Shown: positions 46,572-56,601 of the stretch, one piece after another
Layout of the letters: every line of letters begins with the position of its first letter
Numbering within the stretch: position 1 is the stretch's first letter
NCBI RefSeq assembly: GCF_002091955.1
Contig: NZ_MKKY01000055.1
Location: 124,001-188,000 of the forward strand
Length of the DNA stretch: 64,000 bases
Direction of reading: 5' to 3'
Source of the DNA: Rhodococcus sp. 1168
GTDB lineage: Bacteria; Actinomycetota; Actinomycetes; Mycobacteriales; Mycobacteriaceae
Program-made: the position numbers and the translations under genes
The notes under the pieces: model-generated
Seen by the model: the letters and a program-made list of their open reading frames with translations, nothing else
Told to the model about the DNA's origin: nothing
The model's database searches: none

Positions 46572-47588
46572 TCAAGCTGCGAAGTGGCCAGAGCTGCGAT
46601 CGGGTTCGCTGCGGTAGCGCGACGCTCTGCCGTCGATTCCGCACGCCTTCCACAGTAGTTTTGCCGAGCGATTCATCATGCCGGTGTCAGTGGCCAGCAT
46701 GCGAACGTCGCCGAAATAGTCCTGCAACCTGTGCTGGGATTGTTCGGTGCCCCAGAACAAGTCGTCCTTGACGTACTTCGGGATGTCGAACTTCTGCCAG
46801 AACTTCTTCGGTGGAATGGCGATGACATCGCATAGGATTCGCATGGTGATGGGGAATGCCAACGACAACAAGAAGCGTCCGAGCCTGGACATCTGCGGCA
46901 CCCGGCGGCGCAACAGCTGGTGCGCGAACGAAATGTGACGCGCTTCTTCCGCGACGTGAATGACCATGACGCTCTGCATGATCGGATGAATGTTTTCACC
47001 CGATCGTAGAAACGCCTTTTGGATGTGGTCGATCGGCTCCTCGCCGGCGAGGACCCCGACGAAGAACAGCTCGGGCAGCAGCGTCGAGAACAATGGAATG
47101 ATCGGGGAGATCAACTTCATCGGACGGTTCATACCTGGCACGTCTGCATCGATGCGGTTGACCATCTCTTGGAACATGAGGGTGTGATTGCACTCCTCGA
47201 TCGACTCGTGGGTGCAGTAGCGAGCCTCAGGAGAGCCGTTCGGCAGTGAGAATACGTACTGCATCATCCCGCGAATGAGAATGTTCTCGAACTGCAATCC
47301 GACTTTGGCGATGTTGGCTTGGCGCCACATGCCGATAGCGATTTGTCGGTCTTCCGGCAGGGCTTGGTACCAGGCGTGGCCGCCGATCGCGTCGGTTGTG
47401 GCCGGAAGTATCCATCGGCGGTCGTTTTTGGTAACTTCGAACTCGCGAGAATCCCAGTCGATGTCCACGTACGGATCGAAATGCTTGTCCACTGATCCTT
47501 CGGACAGCAGTCGGAGCGCCTCGTTGTACTTTTCGGTCTCCGCGTCGGTGTCGGCCGATCGCGTGCGCGGTGCTGACGAAAGTGTCAT
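46572..47588 (-). CDS. AurF-like diiron oxygenase
   Basis: 338 residues of the AurF (p-aminobenzoate N-oxygenase) family. Diiron ligand motifs ExxH are visible in ESIEECNHTLMFQEM near residue 145 and EEARHISFAHQLL near residue 225. Family members oxidise arylamines or perform other O2-dependent steps; many in actinobacteria are orphan. ATG 47588 is favoured over the longer frame, which lacks similarity. It precedes the ferredoxin/reductase fusion on the same strand, giving a self-contained oxygenase plus electron donor. The 171-bp spacer upstream is shared with the divergent ADP-ribose module. Confidence 0.88.
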   Translation of the reverse strand: MTLSSAPRTRSADTDAETEKYNEALRLLSEGSVDKHFDPYVDIDWDSREFEVTKNDRRWILPATTDAIGGHAWYQALPEDRQIAIGMWRQANIAKVGLQFENILIRGMMQYVFSLPNGSPEARYCTHESIEECNHTLMFQEMVNRIDADVPGMNRPMKLISPIIPLFSTLLPELFFVGVLAGEEPIDHIQKAFLRSGENIHPIMQSVMVIHVAEEARHISFAHQLLRRRVPQMSRLGRFLLSLAFPITMRILCDVIAIPPKKFWQKFDIPKYVKDDLFWGTEQSQHRLQDYFGDVRMLATDTGMMNRSAKLLWKACGIDGRASRYRSEPDRSSGHFAA

Positions 47589-47706
47589 CGCTGCTCCTTG
47601 GTTCGTTCGGAAGGTGAGAGTTAATGTAACTCGCCGTATCAGTAAATGGAAGCGCCCTCGTTGACTTGCTGTCACTGCTGCCGGGCTCATTGCTTCGATT
47701 TTACGT

Positions 47707-47726
47707 TTAGCGCATTTATGCGCTAA
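47707..47726. promoter_or_regulatory. Candidate NrtR operator upstream of draG-like gene
   Basis: TTAGCGCATTTATGCGCTAA has 9-bp perfect arms with a TT spacer, 33 bp before the ADP-ribosylglycohydrolase GTG. A related site with an identical left half lies before the NrtR-like gene (49909-49928). Confidence 0.7.
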
Positions 47727-47759
47727 TGTAAGCGCAGAATCGAGCTAAGGGAGTTGCAC

Positions 47760-48704
47760 GTGAAAGTTACGCCGCTACAAGCCGATCGCGCCGCAGGCGT
47801 GCTACTGGGCACTGCCGCAGGAGATGCGCTCGGCGCTGGGTACGAATTCACTCACCCAGAACCGGGCACCACCGTCGACATGGTCGGTGGCGGAACATTC
47901 GATTGGGCCCCGGGGGAATGGACCGACGACACGTCGATGGCCGCTGCCATCGCTCTGGCGTCACGAAAGGGCGCAGACGTCGGCACCGGCGACGGCCTCG
48001 ACGCCGTCGCCGCGAACTTCCTCGCCTGGTACGACACGAAACCAGCAGATATCGGCAACCAAACGCGGGCGGTGCTGCGACACCGTAGTGCAAGCGCCTC
48101 CGAGACGACCAGGTGTGCAGGTGCACTCACCGGCAGGACAGGTGGAAACGGCTCGTTGATGCGCACAGCCCCAGTCGCACTCCGCTACCTCGACAGTGCA
48201 ACGAAGTGTGTCGAGGCCGCCGCCGCAATCAGCGCTCTGACACACTTCGACCCTCGCGCCACCCAAGCGTGTCAGATGTGGTCGTTCGCGATCCGCCATG
48301 CCGTGCTCGAAGGAAACTTCGACGGCATTCGGCTATGGGTCGACTCTGCGGAATCGGCAGCATTTTGGGGGCCGCTGCTCGACGAGGCGGAGCATGGTGA
48401 ACCGTCGGACTTTCCCAACAACGGCTGGGTCGTCCACGCGCTGCAGACTGCATGGTGGGCGATTGTGAGAGCAGACCAGGGCGGACCACAGCACCTTGTC
48501 CAAGCCCTCGAATTGTGCGTTCTTGCCGGTGGCGACACCGACACGACTGCAGCAATTGCGGGCGGACTGCTAGGTGCCAAATGGGGCGCGTCGGCTGTGC
48601 CGACGCGTTGGCGGGCGATGCTCCATGGATATCCCCAACTCACAGCTGACGATCTCGTCGCGATTGCCGACGAGATCGTGGCTAATTCAGGAGGCACGCC
48701 ATGA
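47760..48704 (+). CDS. ADP-ribosylglycohydrolase (DraG family)
   Basis: 314 residues. The metal-binding motifs of the family are present: GDALGAGYEF near 22, WTDDTSMAAAIA near 58, and GGDTDTTAAIAGGLLGAKWG near 261. It removes ADP-ribose from a protein or releases free ADP-ribose. GTG 47760 is used because GGGAG lies 6 bp upstream; TTG 47754 is possible. It is coupled to the macrodomain gene by ATGA and preceded by a strong palindrome. The target is unknown. Confidence 0.9.
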   Translation: MKVTPLQADRAAGVLLGTAAGDALGAGYEFTHPEPGTTVDMVGGGTFDWAPGEWTDDTSMAAAIALASRKGADVGTGDGLDAVAANFLAWYDTKPADIGNQTRAVLRHRSASASETTRCAGALTGRTGGNGSLMRTAPVALRYLDSATKCVEAAAAISALTHFDPRATQACQMWSFAIRHAVLEGNFDGIRLWVDSAESAAFWGPLLDEAEHGEPSDFPNNGWVVHALQTAWWAIVRADQGGPQHLVQALELCVLAGGDTDTTAAIAGGLLGAKWGASAVPTRWRAMLHGYPQLTADDLVAIADEIVANSGGTP

Positions 48705-49210
48705 CGATCATCGATGTCATCGAAGGCGATATCACCAGAGTGCGCGTAGACGCCATCGTCAATGCGGCGAACTCGGCGCTGCTCGGTGGGGGAGGCGTGG
48801 ACGGCGCCATCCACCGAGCAGGTGGGCCGGACGTGCTTGCTGCGTGCAAGGTTCTGCGGAATACGTCCCTACCCAACGGTCTTGCAGCCGGTGGGGCAGT
48901 AGCCACGACGGCAGGTCTCTTGCCGGCCAAGTGGGTAATTCACGCGGTGGGTCCGCGCTATTCGGCACACGAGGATCGCTCCGGCATCTTGCGGGCTGCG
49001 TACATACGCAGTCTCGCAGTCGCTGATTCGCTCGGTGCACGAACTGTGGCCTTTCCGTTGATCTCCGGGGGATCGTACGGTTGGCCGCTGGAAGATGCGA
49101 TAGCGCAACAGCTTGCAGCGATCGTCGGTGCATACACTCGAGTCGAGGTGGTGTCGGTGGTGGCCTTTTCCGCACGGGGAGCAAAGCTGACAACCCGGTT
49201 GCTGAGCTGA
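48701..49210 (+). CDS. Macrodomain protein (O-acetyl-ADP-ribose deacetylase family)
   Basis: 169 residues, a single macrodomain. The ADP-ribose-binding loops VDAIVNAANSALLGGGGVDGAIHRAGG near 20-46 and FPLISGGSYGWP near 125-136 are intact, as in MacroD-type hydrolases. It removes O-acetyl-ADP-ribose or ADP-ribose from acidic residues. The start overlaps the stop of the preceding gene by ATGA, so both act together on ADP-ribose signals. It converges on the NrtR-like gene with a 14-bp gap. Confidence 0.9.
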   Translation: MTIIDVIEGDITRVRVDAIVNAANSALLGGGGVDGAIHRAGGPDVLAACKVLRNTSLPNGLAAGGAVATTAGLLPAKWVIHAVGPRYSAHEDRSGILRAAYIRSLAVADSLGARTVAFPLISGGSYGWPLEDAIAQQLAAIVGAYTRVEVVSVVAFSARGAKLTTRLLS

Positions 49211-49224
49211 CCCCACGCCGGGCC

Positions 49225-49899
49225 TCAGCTTCTGAAGAGGGCCGCAGCGGACTCGGGCAGCCGAGCGTCAGGGTTTCTGCGATACAGCTCGGCAGGCCTG
49301 CCGACGCCCGTGGTCGACGAATCGCCGGTGCCGATCAGCGCACCCGCGACATGCCGCCTGAAGGTGTCTTTGGGAAGCTCCTTGTCGTAGACGACCTCGT
49401 AGAGTCTCCTGAGCTCGAGCAAGGTGAAGGTGGACCCGAGTAGGTGGGCCGGGTCCACCTTCGAACCGTATCGCTCGCGCAGATCTACCAACGACAGCGC
49501 CGCCATAGCGTTGTGATCGAATGCGAGTTCAGAGGTCGGCGATCCATTGCTAATTTCGACGAGATCGACTGCGGTGCCTAGTTTTTCATAGGCCACTGCT
49601 GCGCCGTGCGCCATGGACAACACCCATCCACGATCGTCTCGGTCCGGCTCGTCGAACATCCCGATCTGATGAAACGACAGGCCGCTGAGGCTTGCCTTGG
49701 AGCGAAGGGCGCGTTCGGCGGCGTCTGCCAGTCGCTCACCCGGATGTAGGAAGGTTCCGGGTAGCGCACGACCCCGAGGTGACGGTACAGCGACGACGCA
49801 CAGCGTGTTCTCTCGTACCGTCAGCACTGCGACATCGACGGCAACCGACGGCCGCGGATAATCCGTCAGTGGGGTGTCGGGATGATCCTGAGTAGCCAC
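49225..49899 (-). CDS. nrtR: NrtR-type transcriptional regulator (inactive Nudix + winged helix)
   Basis: 224 residues. The N-terminal ~140 residues form a Nudix fold with LPGTFLHPGERLADAAERAL, but the catalytic REUxEE reads RALRSK, so it is not a pyrophosphatase. The C-terminal winged helix (LRRLYEVVYDKELPKDTFRRHV...STTGVGRPAELYR) is the NrtR DNA-binding part. NrtR proteins bind ADP-ribose and repress NAD-biosynthesis genes. Here the operon next to it degrades or removes ADP-ribose instead. GTG 49899. A related operator precedes it. Confidence 0.85.
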   Translation of the reverse strand: MATQDHPDTPLTDYPRPSVAVDVAVLTVRENTLCVVAVPSPRGRALPGTFLHPGERLADAAERALRSKASLSGLSFHQIGMFDEPDRDDRGWVLSMAHGAAVAYEKLGTAVDLVEISNGSPTSELAFDHNAMAALSLVDLRERYGSKVDPAHLLGSTFTLLELRRLYEVVYDKELPKDTFRRHVAGALIGTGDSSTTGVGRPAELYRRNPDARLPESAAALFRS

Positions 49900-49908
49900 C
49901 CTTCCAGG

Positions 49909-49928
49909 TTAGCGCACTGTTGAGTTAT
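49909..49928. promoter_or_regulatory. Candidate NrtR operator before the nrtR gene (degenerate copy)
   Basis: TTAGCGCACTGTTGAGTTAT: the left 8 bases match the palindrome at 47707 exactly, and the right half matches at 5 of 8. It lies 10-29 bp upstream of the GTG, a position expected for autorepression. Confidence 0.5.
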
Positions 49929-49938
49929 CTTTGCTGGG

Positions 49939-51225
49939 CTACTGCATATCGAACAGTCCAGGTTCTTCGAGCGAATCGAAGAGGCTAATCTGCTCAGGTC
50001 GGGGAGTGAGCTGTCGCGTAGGCCGATGCGTTCGACGCATACTCTCGGCAACATAGGTCCAGCTCAGCGCGAACGAGTCGCATAGGACGGCTGCACGTAC
50101 GCGTCGGTCGTCTCCGAGTCGATGTGCGTGATCGCGGAAGCGCTGGGCCATCCACTGTGCGCGCTGAACCAGCTCCCCGACATCCTGGCGTCGGCACAGG
50201 GTGTCTACTGTGACGGAATCTACTGGACCACCGGTCAATTCGCAGGCTGCGCGGAGCGTGCCGAGTGTTCCTCCGTCGTCAGACCACGACACCGGTGGAT
50301 GCGGATCTTCGTGGCGATGAGTCGGATCGAAGACCGTCCCACCGACACGAAGAGCGAACGGTGTGTCGATACCTTCGAGGAAATGCCCGAATCGATAGAG
50401 CTGCACAGTCAATTGGCGGGGGATGAAGGTCCGCGTATCGATCGAAATACCCGCGAACAGTTGATCACCGGCCACGACGAAGGTGATGTTCTTCCATCTG
50501 CTGGTGAGCGAGGACATCATCCGCGACAGCGTCGCAGATTGTGACACTCCGGTCACCAGCGGTGCATGTACGCGGACCGACGTCGCGTCGTGATCGAAGC
50601 AAACGTGCACGGGGAGTGCGAACCCGTCTATCCGAATGTCTCCATTCGACTCTCGCGCAAGATCGAAGTGAATTTCGACAGTCTGGACGATGAGGGCACG
50701 TAGATGATCGAGGTCGAGGGGGATCACTGCCGTGGCATCGACTGTGCGGCAATCGACGGCAGTTCGGAACTGTCGACCACTTTCGCCTTCTGTTGCAGCC
50801 GACAGAAACGCCGGATGCGCGACATTCCAGACCTCACGGAACGCACGGACGATCGAACGCGACAGCTCATCGGCATTGTCGCGATGGCTGTTCATCGAGC
50901 GGCTGACGAGCTGGCCGACGTCGGTATGCGTCGCCGGCGTGACCCACCCCAGAGCCATCAGTGCAGCGTCGTCACCGGCAGGCGGTTCCACACCCTCGTA
51001 GAGATAGCTGGCGAGAACGGCAGTGCAGGCGATGGTGCCGTCGTGTTCGGCCTGGACTGCGATCCACGGGCTGTCCCCGTCACCGCGATCGAGTCCGGAT
51101 TCCGCAGTGAGCGTAAGGGTTCCACGGCTCGGCATGTCCGACACGAACGACATCAATTCTTCGGCATACAACGACCACGCTTCGTCGATGGAGTCTTGAA
51201 GGTCGATCTTGCGATTGTCCGTCAC
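49939..51225 (-). CDS. YbjN/TY-Chap-type domain protein
   Basis: 428 residues. The layout (N-terminal DEAWSLYAEELMSFVSDM, then an alpha/beta region with LDLDHLRALIVQTVEIHFDL and a long C-terminal part) resembles actinobacterial TY-Chap proteins, which combine YbjN- and type-III chaperone-like domains. No enzymatic motif is visible. GTG 51225 has GGGAAGG upstream; the longer frame upstream is unconserved. The last residues end in EEPGLFDMQ. The function is unknown; a peptide-binding role is inferred from the family only. Confidence 0.55.
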   Translation of the reverse strand: MTDNRKIDLQDSIDEAWSLYAEELMSFVSDMPSRGTLTLTAESGLDRGDGDSPWIAVQAEHDGTIACTAVLASYLYEGVEPPAGDDAALMALGWVTPATHTDVGQLVSRSMNSHRDNADELSRSIVRAFREVWNVAHPAFLSAATEGESGRQFRTAVDCRTVDATAVIPLDLDHLRALIVQTVEIHFDLARESNGDIRIDGFALPVHVCFDHDATSVRVHAPLVTGVSQSATLSRMMSSLTSRWKNITFVVAGDQLFAGISIDTRTFIPRQLTVQLYRFGHFLEGIDTPFALRVGGTVFDPTHRHEDPHPPVSWSDDGGTLGTLRAACELTGGPVDSVTVDTLCRRQDVGELVQRAQWMAQRFRDHAHRLGDDRRVRAAVLCDSFALSWTYVAESMRRTHRPTRQLTPRPEQISLFDSLEEPGLFDMQ

Positions 51226-51376
51226 GATGACGCCTTCCCTCTCGTCAGGCGGCCGAATCCGGCTGACGAGAAGGACAGTATCGATGGGGTACGACAAGAA
51301 TGGCGGTTCCGGACCGCCCCCGTGTCGACAAACGTTTGGTGATCGACACTTTATGTACGGAAAGCCCAGCTGCGCT

Positions 51377-52117
51377 TTAGGTTTCGCAAGCCACGCCGTC
51401 TCCGTCGCGATCGAGCTTCGAGCTGTATCCCGGCTCGCCGGCATAGATCGGTGCCGCTCCTGCTGCCCGGACTGCGGTGCAATTCGCGTAGCTGACAGCG
51501 GAAGGGGCATCGGGTACCGCGACCAAGGGCGCGGGCGGAACGAAGACCGGCTCCGGCTCGGCAACGTACACAGGTGCCGGAGCCTGGACGTACTGCGTTG
51601 TCGTCGGCACCGGAGGTCGAGCGTAGATAGTTTCCGGCACTGGCGGAACGACAGTGCTTGGTGCAATCGTTGTGATCGGACTAATCGTGGTCGGACTGGT
51701 CGTGGTCGAGCGAAGAGCGCTCGTGGTCCTGGGGCTAGGCGTCGAGGTTGTCACCTGGGCCACCGCTGGGGCAGGAAAGGCCTGTGAGCTGCCCACCTCA
51801 TCCGACGCGGGCGGCGGGGTAATGATCGAGAAAGCTACCAATGCGGGTAGTGCCGCAACGGCCGGGGTTGCCCATGGAACCCGACCACGTGAGGGCTTTC
51901 CGAAAACGTAGAGCGCACCGGCGGCAGTGATGCACGCGCCCGCAACGAGGCCGGCAAACGAGATGTCGACAAGTGAGGCGAACAGAAACAGAACGCCGAT
52001 GGCAACAGATATCCAGGCCACGATCTTGCCCAGCACTGGGCGGGGACGTTCTGGACGGTCAGCACCGGGAAATACATAAGGCTCGAAGCTGTGGGGCTCC
52101 GAATTGGGTTCGGTCAT
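51377..52117 (-). CDS. Membrane protein with C-terminal excalibur calcium-binding domain
   Basis: 246 residues. Three hydrophobic segments occupy about 32-104. A long proline/threonine-rich linker (TTSTPSPRTTSALRS...) follows, and the C-terminal 35 residues form an excalibur domain with YANCTAVRAAG, the acidic DRDGDGVACE calcium loop and two cysteines. Such domains lie outside the membrane and bind calcium. The role is unknown, possibly at the cell wall. ATG 52117. Confidence 0.85.
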   Translation of the reverse strand: MTEPNSEPHSFEPYVFPGADRPERPRPVLGKIVAWISVAIGVLFLFASLVDISFAGLVAGACITAAGALYVFGKPSRGRVPWATPAVAALPALVAFSIITPPPASDEVGSSQAFPAPAVAQVTTSTPSPRTTSALRSTTTSPTTISPITTIAPSTVVPPVPETIYARPPVPTTTQYVQAPAPVYVAEPEPVFVPPAPLVAVPDAPSAVSYANCTAVRAAGAAPIYAGEPGYSSKLDRDGDGVACET

Positions 52118-52272
52118 CGTGCGGTCCTCGGATCGGACTAGAGGGGCAGGCTACGAGAACTTGTCCGCGAACGGGGCACTCGCCGGAAAGCTGGTGCCGC
52201 AGATACTGCATCCGCGGTGGCTGCTCGTACGAAGACCTTGTCGGATGTACGACCCTCTTTGTTACCTGCTGA

Positions 52273-53382
52273 TCAGGACGCTTCCATCGGTTCGTGCTCA
52301 CCGAAGGGCTCCGCGAGGCGAATGCCTTGTAGAACTGCAGGTCGCAGCGCAGTCGGTACCGCGAGAGCATCTTCGGCGGTAACGAGAATTCCCTGGTCTT
52401 GGAGGGAACGGACGCGATAGTCGATCAGCTGTGCTGTACGCAGATCCTCGCCCTCGAGTCCCTCGTAGTCTTCTTCGGCATTGTCGATGGGGAGGTCATC
52501 CGTCATTGCCGCGAGGAGCGTCTGAATTGCGAATGTGTTGGACAGTGCCATCGATACGTCGTCCTCGACGGAGGTGAGCTGATGACGGATGTGGTGTGTC
52601 AGCACCTCTCGAAGCGTGTCGACCGAGCGCGATCCGAAGGCGACCACATTCTTGCCCGGCACCACGTTGCTGCCATCGACCTCGAGTACCTCCGAGGCGA
52701 TGGTTGCCGCCCAGTAATCCAATTCGGTGAGGTCCGCGGCTTGATGGTGTGCCGCATCGTCCGCGTTCGTCAGTGCAGCCGACAAGTCGGGAATGTCGGC
52801 GAGGGCGATCGAGGAACCGACGCGTGCCACGAGAGCATCGACACCTGAGATCAGGGGCAGTATCGCCAGCACTGCAGACTCCTCCTCTGCGGTGACCTCG
52901 GGCAGTTCGATGTCATCGGGTTCGAGCACGTCGGGATCGTTGTACACGAAGTCGTTGAGGTCTTCCATGCAGTGCGCGAAGTCGTCCTCCGAACCCGTCC
53001 AGGCGTCGGTCCCGTCGAGGAACGCCAGGAACTCGAGTACGGAGAGGACGATGTTGAGCGCGGCAGCATGCCCGTGGTCGGGGTCGGAACCCTCTACCCG
53101 TTCGGCCGCATCGACTAGGTAGTGCGCGTCGCTCGGCGTCCAGGCGGTGACGGAGAAGGCTGGGTTGGCCTTGGCCATCTGAGTGAGGGTGGTGCCGGTG
53201 AGTCCTGCTACTCGTTCGGCGTGTTCGGCCATCTCTCCTTGCTCGAGCCAGGTGGCGAAATCGTCGAGCAGATCAGTGGGGATCGATGCGGGCTGAGTGC
53301 CCGCAGAGTTCTGCCGTTTCTGCCGAGCCTTGGTTTTTGCTGCTCGCTTCTGGCCTCGGCTTGCCGGCCCTTTGGATCCCAT
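52273..53382 (-). CDS. Hypothetical protein, 369 residues
   Basis: The N-terminal ~30 residues are strongly basic (KGPASRGQKRAAKTKARQKRQ), and the rest is acidic and helix-rich, with DDIELPEVTAEEES and DNAEEDYEGLEGEDLR. No known domain is recognised. ATG 53382 is used rather than the upstream GTG frame. It is divergent from the carbonic anhydrase gene across a 178-bp spacer that contains a 27-bp palindrome. Function unknown. Confidence 0.65.
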   Translation of the reverse strand: MGSKGPASRGQKRAAKTKARQKRQNSAGTQPASIPTDLLDDFATWLEQGEMAEHAERVAGLTGTTLTQMAKANPAFSVTAWTPSDAHYLVDAAERVEGSDPDHGHAAALNIVLSVLEFLAFLDGTDAWTGSEDDFAHCMEDLNDFVYNDPDVLEPDDIELPEVTAEEESAVLAILPLISGVDALVARVGSSIALADIPDLSAALTNADDAAHHQAADLTELDYWAATIASEVLEVDGSNVVPGKNVVAFGSRSVDTLREVLTHHIRHQLTSVEDDVSMALSNTFAIQTLLAAMTDDLPIDNAEEDYEGLEGEDLRTAQLIDYRVRSLQDQGILVTAEDALAVPTALRPAVLQGIRLAEPFGEHEPMEAS

Positions 53383-53446
53383 GGCCCATAGCCTAACGGG
53401 CCTCACTGCGGTCGGGTCGGACCAGTTGCCCTCGAGCCGCGCGTAT

Positions 53447-53473
53447 CAACTATATCGTGTCACGATATAGTTG
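53447..53473. promoter_or_regulatory. 27-bp perfect palindrome, candidate operator
   Basis: Arms CAACTATATCGTG (53447-53459) and their exact complement (53461-53473) around a single T. It sits between the divergent hypothetical (start 53382) and carbonic anhydrase (start 53561) genes, so either may be controlled. The MarR gene at 54483 is a nearby candidate binder. Confidence 0.65.
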
Positions 53474-53560
53474 CAGCGGAGGTCTTGCCGGGCTCGTATG
53501 TCTCGAGACCTCCACTCGGACCGTCTCGGCGACTATGGCCGACACCAGGAAGGGGCTCCG

Positions 53561-54388
53561 ATGGACCCGATCAGTGCACTGTCTCCGACTCCAGCACGGG
53601 CGTGGAGTGAACTTCGCGCCGGAAACGAGCGCTTCGTCTCAGGCGAATGCCGGCATCCCCGCCAAGGAATCGACGACCGAACTCGGTTGGTCGACGTCCA
53701 GCGCCCGAAGGCGGTGGTGTTCGGGTGCTCTGATTCACGTGTGGCGGCAGAGATCATATTCGACCAGGGCCTTGGAGACCTGTTCGTCGTCAGAACCGCC
53801 GGGCACGTCGTCGACGCATCGGTATTGGGTTCGATCGAGTACGCGGTCGACATTCTCGATGTGCCACTCATCGCCGTCCTCGGCCACGACAGTTGTGGCG
53901 GCGTCAAAGCGAGCGTCGACGCTGTGGACGGTGTCGCGATGCCGGGCGGCTACATCCGCGACATCGTCGAGCGTGTCACGCCGAGTATTCTCGCCGGACG
54001 CCGAACAGGACTCAGTCGAATCGACGAATTCGAGGCGCGCCATGTCGAGGAGACCGTGCAGCTGATCACCGATCGAAGCAGGCTCATTGCCGACCGAATA
54101 GAGCGCGGTGCACTGGCGGTCGTCGGGTTGACCTACCGTCTCGAGATGGGGCGGGTCGTACTACATAGCTCGCTCGGTGACGTGGGCGGTGACGTCGAGG
54201 GTGACGTCATTGCGACGTTGACTCGTTGGACCGACTGCGGCGGCACATGGCGGCTGGTATCGCGCACCGCCACGAAGGCAACGGTGGCATTGTGCAGCTG
54301 CGACGGACGCGAAGAGATGCAACGCCTCGACAGTGACGATCCCGTGACGATTGCTTGGATCGAGAACAACGGCGAGGGCGTTGCCTAG
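53561..54388 (+). CDS. Beta-carbonic anhydrase with C-terminal extension
   Basis: 275 residues. Zinc ligands and partners are visible as CSDSR (Cys56, Asp58, Arg60) and GHDSCGG (His109, Cys112). It interconverts CO2 and bicarbonate. About 60 residues beyond the usual end carry three cysteines (TDCGGTW, LCSCDG) and are not typical of the family. ATG 53561 is chosen with AGGAAGGGG upstream; the longer frame spans the palindrome. It precedes the MarR gene by 94 bp on the same strand. Confidence 0.9.
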   Translation: MDPISALSPTPARAWSELRAGNERFVSGECRHPRQGIDDRTRLVDVQRPKAVVFGCSDSRVAAEIIFDQGLGDLFVVRTAGHVVDASVLGSIEYAVDILDVPLIAVLGHDSCGGVKASVDAVDGVAMPGGYIRDIVERVTPSILAGRRTGLSRIDEFEARHVEETVQLITDRSRLIADRIERGALAVVGLTYRLEMGRVVLHSSLGDVGGDVEGDVIATLTRWTDCGGTWRLVSRTATKATVALCSCDGREEMQRLDSDDPVTIAWIENNGEGVA

Positions 54389-54482
54389 CGCTCGCTCATG
54401 TCGCAGGCGGTGAACGGCGAGTCGCGGTCTCGCCGTTCTCGCACTGCGCCGATGAAACTCATCGAACAGGGAGGTTGCCGCT

Positions 54483-54965
54483 GTGTCTTCCGGCGAATCA
54501 CAGGAACCGGTGCCGTTGACAAAACGGGAATTCGAATCGTTGGCGCGCTTCAGATTTGGAGTTCGTCGTTACCTTCGCTTCAGTGAGGAGACCGTGCGGT
54601 CCCATGGACTTACTCCGCAGCAATACCAGCTGATGCTGGCACTGAAGGGTTTTCCGGGGCGTGAGTGGGCTGCGATGCGGGAGTTGGCAGAGCGACTGCA
54701 GTTGCGTCACCACAGTGTGGTCGAACTGGTCGATCGCGCGCAGAAGCAAGGCTTGGTTCGTCGGGCAGCTGATCCGTCCGATGCCCGGACGGTCAGAGTC
54801 GAGCTCACCAGCGACGGTGAAATGACACTCGTCCGACTGAGCGCGATGCACCGCGATGAACTCCAGAGGCTGGGGCCGACAATCGAATTGCCGATCTTCG
54901 ACGACCCGTCGGTCGGATACCGAACCGAACAACCTGCGCAAGGGTCCGGGAAGAGTCCCAAATGA
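54483..54965 (+). CDS. MarR-family transcriptional regulator
   Basis: 160 residues. The winged-helix core (MRELAERLQLRHHSVVELVDRAQKQGLVRR, then DARTVRVELTSDG) is typical. GTG 54483 follows GGGAGG. It may regulate the carbonic anhydrase operon, whose palindrome lies upstream; a ligand is not predicted. Confidence 0.9.
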   Translation: MSSGESQEPVPLTKREFESLARFRFGVRRYLRFSEETVRSHGLTPQQYQLMLALKGFPGREWAAMRELAERLQLRHHSVVELVDRAQKQGLVRRAADPSDARTVRVELTSDGEMTLVRLSAMHRDELQRLGPTIELPIFDDPSVGYRTEQPAQGSGKSPK

Positions 54966-55124
54966 TACCTGACCTGCGTATGTATCGGATCGAGGGGTTG
55001 GGTCGTGATACTCGAGCATCATACTGCCGTAAGCTCCGGTGCGCAGTCGTTGTCGAAACCGCGACTGCCTACGGCACCATCGCATAGTTGCTGCCGTGAT
55101 GACGTCGAATTGCGAAACAGGTAG

Positions 55125-56477
<1,353 letters not shown>

Positions 56478-56489
56478 GCTACCCCTGAA

Positions 56490-56521
56490 ATTGCCCCGTG
56501 CAGTGACCTGCACGGGGCAAT
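56490..56521 (+). terminator. Hairpin terminator after gdhA copy 2
   Basis: 14-bp perfect arms (56490-56503 and 56508-56521) with a 4-nt TGAC loop, 12 bp after the stop codon; no T run. Confidence 0.8.
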
Positions 56522-56601
56522 CCGATCGGAGACTCGACGTCATTGGCGATTCTTCGATCAGGCCTGGGGCGTTTGTGCGTAGGGATTGCGTGCGGCGCAG
56601 A

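Noticed and set aside
49202..49232. Weak hairpin GCTGAG...CTCAGC between the macrodomain and nrtR genes
   Set aside because: Arms are only 6 bp and lie partly within coding sequence; not supported as a terminator.
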